Shown one piece after another: positions 24,051 to 32,549 of a stretch of DNA of 38,087 bases (within the stretch, counting starts at the first letter, position 1; each line of letters opens with the position of its first letter). Source of the stretch: Hyphomonas sp. BRH_c22 (lineage in GTDB: Bacteria > Pseudomonadota > Alphaproteobacteria > Caulobacterales > Hyphomonadaceae); assembly GCF_000961795.1 (NCBI RefSeq), contig NZ_LADU01000012.1, positions 1 through 38,087 of the forward strand, in the 5' to 3' direction. The notes below the pieces were generated by a model, which did no database searches, was not told the DNA's origin, and saw only the letters and a program-made list of their open reading frames with translations. A program made the position numbers and the translations under genes.

Positions 24051-24929
24051 ATGAACTGGGATGACCTGAAGCTGTTCCTGGTGGTGAGCCGCCAACAGAA
24101 GCTGGATCTGGCAGGCGCTGTCCTGCATCAGGATCCGACGACGCTCAGCCGCCGGTTGCGTCGGCTGGAGGCGGATGTTGGCCAGACCCTGTTCGAGCGA
24201 ACGCGCAGGGGACATGTACTCACGCCTGAAGGCGAAGCCCTTGCGGAGCGCGCTGAAGCGATGGAAGCGATCACACTTGGCATTGGCGATACGGGTGAAG
24301 GCGGGCGGTCACTCGTCGGGAAGGTCAGGCTGGGTGCCACAGAAGGGTTCGGCACGGCCTTCATCGCGCCCATTCTGGCGCAGTTCGTCAAGGAGTGGCC
24401 GGGGATCGAAATCGACCTGATCGCACTTTCAGGCCTGGTCAGTGTTCCGAAACGCGAAGCCGACATGTCTGTGCTGCTGACCCGGCCAAAGGCGGGCCGG
24501 ATGAAGGTGCGCAAACTGACGGATTATTCGCTACGACTCTATGCCAGCCGTGAATACCTTGCTTCGAGGGGACCTATCATCACCGTCGATGCCCTAAGCG
24601 ACCACAGGCTGATCGGCTATGTGGACGACCTGATCTATTCGCCCCAGTTGCGCTACTTCGACGAAGTCCTGCCGGGACTGCACCCGGGGCTTTCCAGCCC
24701 GAGCATCATTGCCCAGCTGGAGATGACGCGGGCGGGTTCCGGACTGTGCATCCTGCCGAAATTCATTGCGAACCGGCACGCCGATCTTGTACCGATCCTG
24801 ACGGATGCCATCGAGGTAAACCGGTCCTTCTGGCTGGCCGTACATGAGGACCTGGCTGATCTGGCGCGGATCAAGGTCTTGTCGGAGTATCTGGTCCATA
24901 TGGTCAAAGCGCGGCAGGATGAATTCTGA
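24051..24929 (+). CDS. LysR-family transcriptional regulator
   Basis: The protein is 292 aa from the ATG at 24051; a longer frame to 23961 reaches into the promoter region and is not favoured. The winged helix spans about 1-60 (MNWDDLKLFLVVSRQQKLDL, TTLSRRLRRLEADVG, LFERTRRGHVLTPEGE). The effector-binding domain follows. It is divergent from mmsA, so it probably regulates the mmsA gene cluster, with a valine-pathway intermediate as possible effector (inferred from position). Confidence 0.9.
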   Translation: MNWDDLKLFLVVSRQQKLDLAGAVLHQDPTTLSRRLRRLEADVGQTLFERTRRGHVLTPEGEALAERAEAMEAITLGIGDTGEGGRSLVGKVRLGATEGFGTAFIAPILAQFVKEWPGIEIDLIALSGLVSVPKREADMSVLLTRPKAGRMKVRKLTDYSLRLYASREYLASRGPIITVDALSDHRLIGYVDDLIYSPQLRYFDEVLPGLHPGLSSPSIIAQLEMTRAGSGLCILPKFIANRHADLVPILTDAIEVNRSFWLAVHEDLADLARIKVLSEYLVHMVKARQDEF

Positions 24930-24951
24930 TCCGCCCTGCCGCCTGCGACAA

Positions 24952-26151
24952 TCACGCGACGACTGACGAATCATACATGGCCTGAATATCGGCTTCGGTG
25001 ATTCCGAGCGACGCCAGGACCTCCCTCGTATGCTGGCCCATCCTTGGAGATGGCCCCTTGGGGCCGTCATCCGCGCCGGGAAACCGGACGGGTGAGGCCG
25101 GGGCAGGGTAGGTTGAGCCGTCGCCCTTGGCACTCGGCGTCTGCACAATTGCACCGGACGCAAAGGCCTGCGGATCCTGTGCAACTTCGGCGAGTGTCTG
25201 GACCGGCGCCCAGGCGATGGAATTGGCGTCGAGGCGCGCGGATATTTCCTCGCGGGTATATTTAGCAAAGCCCTCGTCAATGATTGCGACGACGTCTTCC
25301 ATATTCTGGCGGCGCCCCTTCGCTGTCACGTAGCGCGGGTCGGTTGCGAGGTCCTCGCGGTCGATCACCTTGCACATGGGGACCCAGTCGACATCGCCCT
25401 GACGGGCGACGATGCATATCCAGTGATCGTCTGCAGTCTTGTAGAAATTCGATAATGGGACGATTTGCTCGGTACGGCCCTTGGTCGATGCAATGCGTCC
25501 GAAGAAAAGCTGGATCGCAAAATCCGATCCCATTGCATAGAGACCAGTCCGGAACAGGGATGCCTCGACGAGGCGGCCCTTGCCGGTGCGCTGGGCTTCC
25601 ACCAGAGCGGCGCAGATACCCGCCGCGGCGGACATCGACGTCGTGTGATCGCCAAAAGCGGTGCGCAGTGCGAAGGGATCCTGGCCCTTGGGAATGGTCA
25701 AACGGGCGACACCTGTCCGGCTCCAGAAGCTGGCAATGTCAAAGCCGGGCCGGTCTGCGTCGGGGCCTTCGAGGCCGTAGCCTGTGAGGGAACAATAGAC
25801 AAGTTTCGGGTTGAGGCTGCGGAGGCTGTCATGATCCATGCCCGAGCGTTTCAGACCGCCGGGGCGGACGTTGGTGAGAAAGACGTCAGCGTCAGCGGCC
25901 AGCTTGCGGACGATTTCCTGTCCCTCAGGCGTGGTAGTATCGACGACGATTGATTTCTTGCCGCGATTGTCGAAGTCAAAGACCGGGTTGTCCTGGTAAT
26001 CGGTGCCAATGGAGCGGAAGAAGTTGCGGATCGGATCGCCGCCGGGTGGCTCGATCTTGATCACCTCGGCGCCCCAGTCTGCGAGAATACACCCTGCGCC
26101 CGGCGCGGCCATATAGGTGGCGTATTCAACGACTTTCAGACCTTCCAGCAT
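24952..26151 (-). CDS. CaiB/BaiF-family CoA transferase
   Basis: The protein is 399 aa. Family signs are LEGLKVVEYATYMAAPGAGCILADWGAEV at the N-terminus, IKIEPPGGDPIR, NRGKKSIVVD (62-71) and D168 in the TAFGDHTTSM segment at the catalytic Asp position. It moves CoA from an acyl-CoA to a carboxylic acid via an aspartyl-CoA-bound intermediate. The acid cannot be named. The gene converges with the LysR gene, and it may belong to the acyl-CoA block. Confidence 0.92.
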   Translation of the reverse strand: MLEGLKVVEYATYMAAPGAGCILADWGAEVIKIEPPGGDPIRNFFRSIGTDYQDNPVFDFDNRGKKSIVVDTTTPEGQEIVRKLAADADVFLTNVRPGGLKRSGMDHDSLRSLNPKLVYCSLTGYGLEGPDADRPGFDIASFWSRTGVARLTIPKGQDPFALRTAFGDHTTSMSAAAGICAALVEAQRTGKGRLVEASLFRTGLYAMGSDFAIQLFFGRIASTKGRTEQIVPLSNFYKTADDHWICIVARQGDVDWVPMCKVIDREDLATDPRYVTAKGRRQNMEDVVAIIDEGFAKYTREEISARLDANSIAWAPVQTLAEVAQDPQAFASGAIVQTPSAKGDGSTYPAPASPVRFPGADDGPKGPSPRMGQHTREVLASLGITEADIQAMYDSSVVA

Positions 26152-26254
26152 GCCTTCAACCTCTTCTCAGACCATCCATATTCTTGTGGGCAAGGTTGGA
26201 CTCTGCGGGGGCAAAAGGGAAGGGGGAGTCAGGGGCCATTCCGGACCTGACGTC

Positions 26255-26284
26255 GGGACAGCGGGCCGAAATGTCCCTCTTTTT
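26255..26284 (+). terminator. Weak terminator-like hairpin in the gap after Anbu
   Basis: GGGACA (26255-26260) and TGTCCC (26272-26277) with an 11-base loop, followed by TCTTTTT (26278-26284). The stem is short and the T-run is on the plus strand, while both flanking genes are on the minus strand. It could stop antisense transcription. As a minus-strand element it would only be a hairpin. Confidence 0.3.
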
Positions 26285-26290
26285 GAAGGC

Positions 26291-27022
26291 TTAGAAACTG
26301 AAATTCGGAAGCTTGTCGATGGCGGCCTTGAGTGCCTCACCCCAACCAGAGGAGATGGCTCGGAAGTATGGGTCGTCCGATGGCACCCGGCGCTGAATGC
26401 CGGTCTCGAAACTGCCCGCACGGTAGGCATGCATGTCCAGAGGCATCCCGACGGCCAGATTGGCCTTGAGTGTGGAGTCAAAGGACACATAGAGGAGCTT
26501 GATCGCATCCTCGAAGCTCATGGCAGGGTCAAAGGCACGCAGGATGATTGGCCGGCCGTATTTGGTCTCGCCCGCTTGAAAGAAGGGGGTTTCATCGCTC
26601 GCCTCGATGAAATTGCCCTCGGGGTAGACCAGGAAGAGCCGTGGCTCCATGCCCCTGATCTGACCGCCGACAATCAGCGTGGCGCCGAACGTGCTTTCCG
26701 CCGACTGGCCCTCTTCTGCCTGCGTGTGGATGACTTCTTTCAGCGTGTCGCCCACGAGGCGGGCGACCTGGAAGAGGGTCGGCGCTGCCAGAAGCGTCTG
26801 CTTGCGCTCTGCGGGTATCACGGATCGTTCGTCAAGCAAGCTGATGACAGCCTGAGTCGTTGCCAGGTTTCCAGCGGTCATGATCGTGATTACACGGTCA
26901 CCTTCGACGGACCAGGTGAACATCTTGCGGAATGTGGAAATATTATCGACGCCCGCATTGGTCCGGGTGTCCGACATGAATAACAGGCCTTTATCGAGAC
27001 GAAGCGCGACACAGTAAGTCAT
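26291..27022 (-). CDS. Anbu proteasome-type peptidase
   Basis: The protein is 243 aa and starts MTYCVALRLDKGLLF; removal of Met leaves Thr1 as the N-terminal nucleophile. D18 (SDTRTNAGVD) and K33 (STFRKMF) are at proteasome-beta positions (mature D17, K32). Later GSFETGIQRRVPSDDPYF and SSGWGEAL match Anbu (ancestral beta subunit). Anbu forms ring- or helix-like assemblies with Ntn-hydrolase chemistry; the natural substrate is not established. Upstream genes for a circularly permuted ATP-grasp, alpha-E and transglutaminase-like protein complete the known Anbu neighbourhood. The start at 27022 is fixed by the nucleophile. Confidence 0.94.
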   Translation of the reverse strand: MTYCVALRLDKGLLFMSDTRTNAGVDNISTFRKMFTWSVEGDRVITIMTAGNLATTQAVISLLDERSVIPAERKQTLLAAPTLFQVARLVGDTLKEVIHTQAEEGQSAESTFGATLIVGGQIRGMEPRLFLVYPEGNFIEASDETPFFQAGETKYGRPIILRAFDPAMSFEDAIKLLYVSFDSTLKANLAVGMPLDMHAYRAGSFETGIQRRVPSDDPYFRAISSGWGEALKAAIDKLPNFSF

Positions 27023-27059
27023 GCAGTTTCCATGAATTCCCTTGTTGAACCGACCAGCG

Positions 27060-27857
27060 TTACTGCTGGACCTGAAGGGACACAAGCAGGGATTCCTTGC
27101 TGTCACCGAAGACAATGCCCGAGATCGGCGCGGCTTCGTCATAATCGAGTCCCGTCGCGATTCTGACGTAGCGTTCGTCGGGCGAGATAACATTCGACAC
27201 GTCGAACCCGACCCAGCCGAGATCAGGAACATGCGCTTCCGCCCAAGCATGGCTGGCTTCCTGGAAGACGCGGTCGTCCATCATCAAGTAGCCGCTCACA
27301 TATCGGGCGGGATAGTTGAGGAGGCGCGCTGCGCTTACGAACGCATGGGCGTGATCCTGGCAGACACCATGTCCGGCGCGCAGGGCCTCTTCGGCAGTGG
27401 TACCCGAATCGGTGCGGTCGGTTTCGTAAACAACCGCCTCCCGGATCGAGGCTGACAGTTCGTGAAGGCGCGCGATAGGGTCGGGATTTTCCTTCAGGTC
27501 GCTGGCGAGCTTTCGTATAAGCTTGCCCGGCTGGGTCAGCGCGGTTTGACGCTTGAAATACCAGAGTGGCGTATAACCACTATGGGGCCCTGTGACACCC
27601 GCTGTCGCGATTGTATCGATATCACCCGAACACGTAATCGTAATTTCGGTCTGACCGCCATCCAGACTGACCAGGTGGACCCTGTTACCGTGCTGATCGT
27701 CGAAAGCGCACTCTACGCGGCCGCCATCAATGCCGATATCCCAATTCACGACGGCCTGGCATCGCCCTGATTTGGGGGTCAGGCGGACTTGCTGCAGCGC
27801 GTAGGGAACCGGCTGGTCATAGGCATAGTGCGTCTTGTGGTTGATGTGCAGTCGCAT
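27060..27857 (-). CDS. Transglutaminase-like cysteine protease-fold protein (Anbu cluster)
   Basis: The protein is 265 aa. An N-terminal beta-rich part (1-125; MRLHINHKTHYAYDQPV, LTPKSG) typical of bacterial transglutaminase-like proteins is followed by the catalytic core. The Cys-His-Asp triad is C166 (GHGVCQDHAH), H203 (ASHAWAEAHV) and D219 (WVGFDVSN). It probably cleaves or forms amide bonds. It begins 2 bases after the alpha-E gene stops and precedes Anbu by 37 bases, so the four genes form one operon. Confidence 0.92.
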   Translation of the reverse strand: MRLHINHKTHYAYDQPVPYALQQVRLTPKSGRCQAVVNWDIGIDGGRVECAFDDQHGNRVHLVSLDGGQTEITITCSGDIDTIATAGVTGPHSGYTPLWYFKRQTALTQPGKLIRKLASDLKENPDPIARLHELSASIREAVVYETDRTDSGTTAEEALRAGHGVCQDHAHAFVSAARLLNYPARYVSGYLMMDDRVFQEASHAWAEAHVPDLGWVGFDVSNVISPDERYVRIATGLDYDEAAPISGIVFGDSKESLLVSLQVQQ

Positions 27858-27859
27858 GA

Positions 27860-28801
27860 CTATTCGTAGAACCTGTAATCAGTTTCTATTTGCGCCGCGA
27901 GTGCGGCGTTGGCCCGCAGGAATTCGCGGATGAATTCATGGAGGCCGAAGTCGATGATGTCATCAATTGACCGCCCTGTCAGGCTCGCCTCCAAGCTTGC
28001 CACAAGATCATGACATGGCCTGCGATCACCGTATTCGGATTCGAGCGCAGCAAGATGGCCAACCAGTTCGTCATAACAATAGGCGAGCGAGCGCGGCATG
28101 CGGGCATCGAGGATCAGGAATTCAGCGATGGCTTTCGGGTTGGCATTACCGGGGTAGAGCCAATGGAACGACTTGTCTGCTGATGCCGAGCGCAGGATCA
28201 TTTCCCACTGAACATTGTCCAGCGAAGAGCCGACGGACGCGCCGGTCGGCAGGAGGACATAATACTTTACGTCAAGAATGCGGGCGGTGTTGTCGGCGCG
28301 CTCAATCAGAGATCCGATGCGGGAGAAACTGAATATATCATTGCGCAGCATCGTCCCCTGAAGTGCGCCGCGCACCAAAGCGCTCAGTTGACGGACGGCT
28401 GTCAGAACCTTGGGAAGTTCCGCTTGCGATACCGGCCTCTTCAGCATCTCCTTGAGCTGCATCCAGCCGTCATTGACCGCTTCCCAGACCTCTCGGGTCA
28501 GCGCGGTTCGCGTCGCTCGCGCATTGTCCCGCGCGGCGCGCATGACGGAATAGACACTCAAGGGATTGGTCTTGTCCCGCAAAAGGAAGTCGACGGCAGC
28601 ATTTGGAGAAATCGTGTCGTGACGGGCATAATAGGCATCAAGGCAGCCAACGGTCGTGAGGACAGACGCCCATTCATCCTCACCAGCCGCCGCGCGGGTC
28701 AGCGCCATGCGAAACCCTGCCTCGACGAGACGCGCGGTGTTTTCGCTGCGTTCAAGATACCTGGACAACCAGAGCAGCCCGCCTGCGGTCTTGCCTAGCA
28801 T
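27860..28801 (-). CDS. Alpha-E domain protein (Anbu cluster)
   Basis: The protein is 313 aa from the ATG at 28801 (MLGKTAGGLLWLSRYLERSENTARL), the family's usual opening. It is all-helical, with the repeated R-x-E-N/D-T-A-R motif (YLERSENTARLVEAG at about 15-29 and LIERADNTARILDVKYY near 175-190). The function is unknown; the family travels with circularly permuted ATP-grasp proteins and is predicted to work with them in peptide-bond or amide synthesis. It lies 4 bases after the ATP-grasp gene. Confidence 0.92.
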   Translation of the reverse strand: MLGKTAGGLLWLSRYLERSENTARLVEAGFRMALTRAAAGEDEWASVLTTVGCLDAYYARHDTISPNAAVDFLLRDKTNPLSVYSVMRAARDNARATRTALTREVWEAVNDGWMQLKEMLKRPVSQAELPKVLTAVRQLSALVRGALQGTMLRNDIFSFSRIGSLIERADNTARILDVKYYVLLPTGASVGSSLDNVQWEMILRSASADKSFHWLYPGNANPKAIAEFLILDARMPRSLAYCYDELVGHLAALESEYGDRRPCHDLVASLEASLTGRSIDDIIDFGLHEFIREFLRANAALAAQIETDYRFYE

Positions 28802-28805
28802 GAGG

Positions 28806-30233
28806 TCATTCCTCCAGCACCCAGGTGTCCTTGGTGCCTCCACCCTGGCTGGAGTTCACGACCAGTGAACCTGCCTTCATGGCTACGCGCGTCAGGCCGC
28901 CGGGTGTGATATCGATGCTATCAGGCGAAACCAGAACGTAGGGTCTGAGATCAACATGCCGCGGGGCCAAACCATCGCGGGCGAGGACGGGAACGGTTGA
29001 AAGCGCGAGCGTAGGCTGGGCGATATAATTTGAAGGATTGGCCTCGAGCTTGGCGCGAAATGCTGCCAGTTCCCGCTTGCTGGCCGCGGGACCGACGAGC
29101 ATTCCGTAACCGCCGGAGCCATGGACTTCCTTCACCACGAGTTCGTCCAGGTTTTCCAGGACGTACTTTAATGCATCAGGCTCAGCGCACCTGTGCGTCG
29201 GCACGTTCTTCAGGATCGACGTCTGGCCGGTGTAAAACTCCACAATGTCAGGCATGTATGAGTAGATCGCCTTGTCATCAGCGATGCCAGTACCCGGCGC
29301 ATTTGCAAGCGTGATTCCCCCCGAGCGGTAGACGTCCATGATCCCCGGAACGCCAAGGAGCGATTGCCGGTTGAAGTTGAGCGGGTCGATATATTCGTCA
29401 TCGATGCGGCGATAGAGGACGTCAACTGGCTGGTAACCTTGTGTCGTGCGCATGGCGACGCGGCCATCCACGACGCGCAAATCATGCCCTTCGACAAGTT
29501 CGGCACCCATCTGATCGGCGAGGAAAGCGTGCTCGAAATAGGCCGAATTGTGAAGGCCGGGGGTGAGCACCGCGACCGTCGGACTGCCTGTGCAGCGATC
29601 GGGTGCGCACTTGCCGAGAGACCGGCGCAGAAGCGACGGGTAGTTGCTGATCGGCTGGACCTTTATCCGCGAGAAGAGTTCAGGAAACATCTTCAGCATC
29701 GTCTCCCGGTTCTCCAGCATGTAGGAGACCCCGGACGGCGTTCTGGCATTGTCTTCGAGAACGAAGAACTCGTTCGCCCCCGTCCGCACGAGATCTGTTC
29801 CGACGATATGCGTGTAGACGCCGCCTGGCGGCGTCACGCCAATCATCTGGGGCAGGAAGGCTTCATTCTGGGCGATGAGGTGCTCGGGAATGCGTCCGGC
29901 GCGGATAATTTCCTGACGGTGATAGATGTCGTGGAGGAAGGCATTTATGGCGCGAACACGCTGTTCGATGCCTCTCACGAGAAGGCGCCATTCCTTGCCG
30001 TCGATAATGCGGGGCACCAGGTCGAACGGAATCAGGCGCTCGTCGGCATCCTTCTGGCCGTAGACGTTGAACGTGATGCCTGTCCGGCGAAAGAATATTT
30101 CTGCCTCGCGGGACTTCTTGCGAAGGTCGCTCAGCTTCACGGTATCCAGCCACTCGCAATAGTCGGCATATGGTGGCCGCGCCGTACCATCGGCGCGTTT
30201 CATTTCGTCAAAAAAGATTGGCTGATCGCCCAT
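28806..30233 (-). CDS. Circularly permuted type 2 ATP-grasp protein (Anbu cluster)
   Basis: The protein is 475 aa from the ATG at 30233. A longer frame needs a TTG at 30269 with no ribosome-binding site. Family marks (DUF404/DUF407) are FFDEMKRADGTARPPY, ERLIPFDLVPRI, FVLEDNARTPSGVSYMLENR, YIDPLNFNRQSLLGVPG, KEVHGSGGYGMLVGP and the end NSSQGGGTKDTWVLEE. ATP-grasp ligases join a carboxylate to an amine through an acyl phosphate. In the Anbu system it is predicted to make a peptide or tag, which fits the protease and transglutaminase partners. The substrate is not known. Confidence 0.93.
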   Translation of the reverse strand: MGDQPIFFDEMKRADGTARPPYADYCEWLDTVKLSDLRKKSREAEIFFRRTGITFNVYGQKDADERLIPFDLVPRIIDGKEWRLLVRGIEQRVRAINAFLHDIYHRQEIIRAGRIPEHLIAQNEAFLPQMIGVTPPGGVYTHIVGTDLVRTGANEFFVLEDNARTPSGVSYMLENRETMLKMFPELFSRIKVQPISNYPSLLRRSLGKCAPDRCTGSPTVAVLTPGLHNSAYFEHAFLADQMGAELVEGHDLRVVDGRVAMRTTQGYQPVDVLYRRIDDEYIDPLNFNRQSLLGVPGIMDVYRSGGITLANAPGTGIADDKAIYSYMPDIVEFYTGQTSILKNVPTHRCAEPDALKYVLENLDELVVKEVHGSGGYGMLVGPAASKRELAAFRAKLEANPSNYIAQPTLALSTVPVLARDGLAPRHVDLRPYVLVSPDSIDITPGGLTRVAMKAGSLVVNSSQGGGTKDTWVLEE

Positions 30234-30424
30234 GGGTTTGACGTCGCACGAATTTTCGCAGACTTGCAAGGGGGTAGGTGCCGTCGCTTCCCGTGGCGAT
30301 GGCCCTGCGCAAGTTTTCAGCGGTGCCTGAAAAACCCGCCTGCAGAATCGTCAATTCGGCACGAGTTTCCGGGCTTTCGCGGCGAAGCGCTTGTCGTGAG
30401 GCGACCAATAAAGGGTGCGGCTTG

Positions 30425-30628
30425 CTATCGGAAGGCGTTCCCCGGATTAAGACCCAGCGCCTTGAAAACCATCGCGGCGGGACAGAACCCGGTGAATGCC
30501 GCCTGCAGCATGTTCAAGCCGGCAAAGGCAGGTAGCAGGAACCACCATGGTGACATGAAATAGCCGAGGCCGAGGCCAATGAGTACGACGATGCCGGCAA
30601 AGGCGAATACTGCGCGATCAATGTTCAT
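30425..30628 (-). CDS. DUF2892 small membrane protein (YgaP-type membrane segment)
   Basis: The protein is 67 aa with two TM helices (about 5-24 and 28-50) and the DUF2892 pattern NIDRAVFAFAGIVVL, GFCPAAMVFKALGLNPG. In YgaP this segment anchors a rhodanese to the membrane; here it is a free-standing protein, and the rhodanese is a separate gene at 32550. The Cys in GFCP might carry or sense sulfur, which is speculative. It follows trxC by 33 bases and ends the sqr operon. Confidence 0.85.
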   Translation of the reverse strand: MNIDRAVFAFAGIVVLIGLGLGYFMSPWWFLLPAFAGLNMLQAAFTGFCPAAMVFKALGLNPGNAFR

Positions 30629-30661
30629 GGTGTTTATCCTCTTCGTGTTGGTTGCGTTACT

Positions 30662-31117
30662 TCAGGTTTTGGATATCGCGGACGAGATCCAGCGATTGAG
30701 GGCGGGGCCTGTCTGGGCGCCTGACTGGTGGGCGACTTGCCGGCCGCCCCGATAGGCAATCAGGGTCGGCACGCCCCTGATCCCGAGACTGGCGGCGCTG
30801 GCCTGGTTTTCATCCGAGTTCAGCTTGAACAGGCGGGCCTGGTCGACAAAGGTGGCCGCCGCGGCCTCATAGGCTGGCGCCATCATGCGGCACGGCCCGC
30901 ACCACGGCGCCCAGACATCGACGATGAAGGCCCCCTTGTCATGCGCCTGAAGGCGGGCGAGTTTTGCGCCATCAATGTCTACCGGGTGCGGTGTGGAAAG
31001 CGAAGCCGAACACTTTCCACATTTCCCGGAGGAAAGCGCCCGGCCGCCGGGGGCGCGGTTGAGTGCCCCGCACTGGTGGCACATGATGGTTACAGTCGGG
31101 CTGACCTCAGTCGACAT
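30662..31117 (-). CDS. trxC: Thioredoxin 2 (zinc-ribbon thioredoxin)
   Basis: The protein is 151 aa. An N-terminal zinc ribbon (CHQCGALNRAPGG, SGKCGKCSA) is followed by the thioredoxin fold with WAPWCGPCRMMAP and the cis-Pro in GVPTLIAYRGG. It reduces protein disulfides; in this operon it could reduce persulfide formed by sulfide:quinone reductase. It starts 11 bases after the sqr stop and has GAGAGA before its ATG. Confidence 0.93.
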   Translation of the reverse strand: MSTEVSPTVTIMCHQCGALNRAPGGRALSSGKCGKCSASLSTPHPVDIDGAKLARLQAHDKGAFIVDVWAPWCGPCRMMAPAYEAAAATFVDQARLFKLNSDENQASAASLGIRGVPTLIAYRGGRQVAHQSGAQTGPALNRWISSAISKT

Positions 31118-31128
31118 GGCAATATCTC

Positions 31129-32400
31129 TCAGTCCTTGATCTTGTGGGTCTTCAACAGAGCCAGCGCCGCATTTTCGTAGAAGGTCTCGGCATGCCCGGT
31201 TCGGACCTTGCGCAGGAAGTATTTTTCAAATGCGACCTTGGCCGTGTGGACCCATCCACCGGATACCGACCAATTGACATTGCGCGGAGGAATTTGGGGC
31301 TGAGCGATAAACGCGACACCGCCATCGCCGAAATCAGCAATACAGATCGCATTCCAGGTCGCTTCGTGTGTCGGCTGCTCACCCTTGCGCAATGCGGCAA
31401 TGTTTTCAGCGACAGCATTCACCATGGATTCGATCATGAATCCTGTCTTTGGAACGCCTACTGGAACAGGTGTCTTTCCCACCGGGGGAATGGCTATGCA
31501 CACGCCGAGCCCGAAAATATCCGGATAGGTCGGGTTGCGCTGGTGCTTGTCGGTGAGAATGAAGCCCTTGGGGTTCACGAGGCCGTCGATGTCACGAACG
31601 GCTGAGACTCCGCGAAAAGCCGGAAGCATCATCGAGAACTTCATCGGCAGATCGTGTTCGGTCTTGACCGAGCCGTCCTCGTTCAGTTCCTCGACCAGCA
31701 TGCGGGTGGCCTCGACCTTCTTCACCCGGGCATTCGTGATCCACTTGATGTGGCGATCGCGCATTTCGCTCTCAAGGAGGCCTTTCGTGTCTCCGACACC
31801 ATCAAGACCAAGATGCCCGATATAGGGTTCTGACGTGACGAAAGTCATCGGAACACGGTCGCGAATCTTTCGCTTGCGCAATTCGGTTTCAATAATCATC
31901 GCCGTTTCGTAAGCGGGCCCAAAACATGAAGCCCCCTGCACGGCACCAACGACGACAGGTCCCGGTTCATCGCACAGCGCCTCGAAGGCGGCATATCCCG
32001 CTTGGGCATGATCAATGTGGCAAACCGACTGGGTGAAGCCTTTTGGTCCCAGGCCTTCAATTTCATCGAAGGCAAGTTCCGGACCGGTGGCGATGACAAG
32101 ATAATCGTAAGGGACGGAGGTTCCGTCCTCCATCAGCACGGCCTTGCCCTTCGGATCGACCTTTTTCGCGGCACCGACAATGAGTTCTACCCGGCGTTTC
32201 TTCATGGGTTTCGCAAGATCGACCAGAATGTCTTTACGTTCCCGCCAACCTACAAGGATCCACGGGTTGGAAGGGACGAATTGATAGAAATCATTCTCGT
32301 TGATGACGATGACTTCGTCCTGCCGGGGGATTGTCTTGCGGATATCGTAGGCCGCGATGACGCCGCCCAGACCCGCTCCAAGAATTACCACGCGTGCCAT
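31129..32400 (-). CDS. sqr: Sulfide:quinone oxidoreductase
   Basis: The protein is 423 aa. It has the FAD-binding motif VVILGAGLGGVIAAYD (4-19). Three Cys at positions used by sulfide:quinone reductases are present: C127 (SVCHIDHA), C159 (GASCFGPAYE) and C353 (TWNAICIADFGD). Segments PPVGKTPVPVGVPKTG and the C-terminal WVHTAKVAFEKYFLRKV are like those of Aquifex-type enzymes. It oxidises sulfide to sulfane sulfur and reduces the quinone pool at the membrane. AAAGGAGAGG precedes its ATG. It leads the sqr-trxC-DUF2892 operon, divergent from the rhodanese operon. Confidence 0.92.
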   Translation of the reverse strand: MARVVILGAGLGGVIAAYDIRKTIPRQDEVIVINENDFYQFVPSNPWILVGWRERKDILVDLAKPMKKRRVELIVGAAKKVDPKGKAVLMEDGTSVPYDYLVIATGPELAFDEIEGLGPKGFTQSVCHIDHAQAGYAAFEALCDEPGPVVVGAVQGASCFGPAYETAMIIETELRKRKIRDRVPMTFVTSEPYIGHLGLDGVGDTKGLLESEMRDRHIKWITNARVKKVEATRMLVEELNEDGSVKTEHDLPMKFSMMLPAFRGVSAVRDIDGLVNPKGFILTDKHQRNPTYPDIFGLGVCIAIPPVGKTPVPVGVPKTGFMIESMVNAVAENIAALRKGEQPTHEATWNAICIADFGDGGVAFIAQPQIPPRNVNWSVSGGWVHTAKVAFEKYFLRKVRTGHAETFYENAALALLKTHKIKD

Positions 32401-32411
32401 TGACCTCTCCT

Positions 32412-32461
32412 TTGTCTTATAAGAGAAGGTCGAATATATTAGCGTTCTCTTAAATACGCAA
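32412..32461. promoter_or_regulatory. Face-to-face sqr/rhodanese promoters with shared -10 and inverted repeat
   Basis: The palindrome AATATATT (32433-32440) supplies a TATATT -10 to each strand. Plus: -35 TTGTCT (32412-32417), 17-base spacer, -10 at 32435-32440. Minus: -35 TTGCGT (32461-32456), 17-base spacer, -10 at 32438-32433. Around it stand the arms TAAGAGAA (32420-32427) and TTCTCTTA (32445-32452). A regulator bound here would control both arms, probably the ArsR protein at 37163. Confidence 0.6.
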
Positions 32462-32549
32462 TTGTACGGATAGGGGCCTGCCAGCTATGAAACTATCCTT
32501 TCCACTGTTGCGCACATTGCGCGGTACCATTTCCGGAAGAGGGGCACCC

